Both the position numbers and the translations under genes were made by a program. Source: Pseudomonas fluorescens (GTDB lineage: Bacteria; Pseudomonadota; Gammaproteobacteria; Pseudomonadales; Pseudomonadaceae). From it: a DNA stretch of 64,000 bases. Shown here in pieces: positions 63,858 through 64,000 of this stretch; position 1 is the stretch's first letter; each line of letters starts with the position of its first letter. The notes below the pieces were generated by a model, which saw only the letters and a program-made list of their open reading frames with translations, searched no databases and was not told where the DNA came from. The stretch spans positions 58,032-122,031 of the forward strand of contig NZ_LACC01000014.1 of the NCBI RefSeq assembly GCF_000967965.1, given 5' to 3'.

Positions 63858-64000
63858 ATGAACAATTACCTGCTTTTCAAGAGAGGATTGCTGGCGCTGG
63901 CAATTGGCGGTGTCCTTTCGGCTTCCATCGTTCTGGTACCAGATTCCATTTCCCATGACTCCAGTGCCTATGCCAAGGATGGTGGTGGTGGTGGTGGTGG
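63858..64000 (+). CDS. Secreted glycine-rich protein, 5' part only
   Basis: The ATG at 63858 has AGGAG about 10 bases upstream. The first 47 codons encode a hydrophobic leader (GLLALAIGGVLSASIVLVP), then SHDSSAYAKDGG and a run of Gly where the window ends. The leader could be a signal peptide or an anchor. The rest is outside the window, and no family can be named. Confidence 0.65.
   Translation, partial: MNNYLLFKRGLLALAIGGVLSASIVLVPDSISHDSSAYAKDGGGGGG
63983..64000 (+). repeat. GGT microsatellite
   Basis: A run of GGT triplets encoding poly-Gly starts within the last gene and reaches the window edge; its full length is not visible. Confidence 0.7.

Overview
The window is chromosomal DNA of a fluorescent-type Pseudomonas. 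The support is high GC, many REP-type palindromes with the familiar GGGAGC..GCTCGCGA arms, and Pseudomonas-style versions of mqo, ilvD and tctCBA. A DUF2790 protein and a DUF1302/DUF1329 pair point the same way. No rRNA, tRNA, CRISPR array, insertion sequence or prophage gene was recognised.

Layout. 1-6.3 kb is a small catabolic locus: a class III aminotransferase (cut by the window edge), an APC permease, an outer-membrane porin, a cytochrome c and a FeaB-like aldehyde dehydrogenase. 6.5-13.1 kb holds an ABC-F ATPase, a DUF3772/MscS channel and a CopRS/CusRS-like two-component system with a DUF2790 protein. 13.4-16.4 kb is a tripartite tricarboxylate transporter (tctCBA). 16.4-19.9 kb has a GcvA-like LysR regulator divergent from a DAO-type oxidase and an orphan polyamine-type binding protein. 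20-31 kb is mostly housekeeping and respiratory: AhpD-like protein and AraC regulator, an NTF2-like protein, a DUF2238 membrane protein, ilvD, mqo, a SorA/SorB-like sulfite dehydrogenase and a glycosyltransferase.

30.1-62.1 kb is the most interesting part. It contains what looks like one catabolic regulon in at least seven transcription units. One operon (37343 to 33236, minus strand) carries acyl-CoA dehydrogenase, SCPx-type thiolase, a two-subunit MaoC hydratase (one half catalytic, one half not) and an SDR dehydrogenase. Together these are the separate parts of an R-specific (peroxisomal D-bifunctional-like) beta-oxidation cycle. Across the divide are an alpha-methylacyl-CoA racemase, two crotonases, two tandem acyl-CoA synthetases, a second copy of the dehydrogenase-thiolase pair, two pairs of large and small acyl-CoA dehydrogenases, a DUF1302/DUF1329 envelope pair, a coniferyl-type aldehyde dehydrogenase, a zinc alcohol dehydrogenase, a periplasmic arylsulfatase and two MalT-like LuxR (LAL) regulators. 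Racemase plus SCPx thiolase is the enzyme pair that animals use for 2-methyl-branched and bile-acid side chains. The likely substrate is therefore a methyl-branched or alicyclic (isoprenoid-like) alcohol or acid, possibly arriving as a sulfate ester.

Six of these units, including the arylsulfatase and both regulators, have the same inverted repeat CCACC-N7-GGTGG (one arm has T for C at the aldehyde/acid unit at 45.9 kb) 56-107 bp before the start codon. A seventh (DUF1302) has a one-base-shorter version. Several catabolic genes in the window also carry AAnAANAA motifs at the ribosome-binding region, the known target form for Hfq/Crc catabolite repression in Pseudomonas. The second LAL regulator has a REP doublet inserted in frame into its ATPase domain.

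The right end (62.1-64 kb) has a RibD/DHFR-like protein, a small membrane protein and the first 47 codons of a secreted glycine-rich protein that runs off the window.
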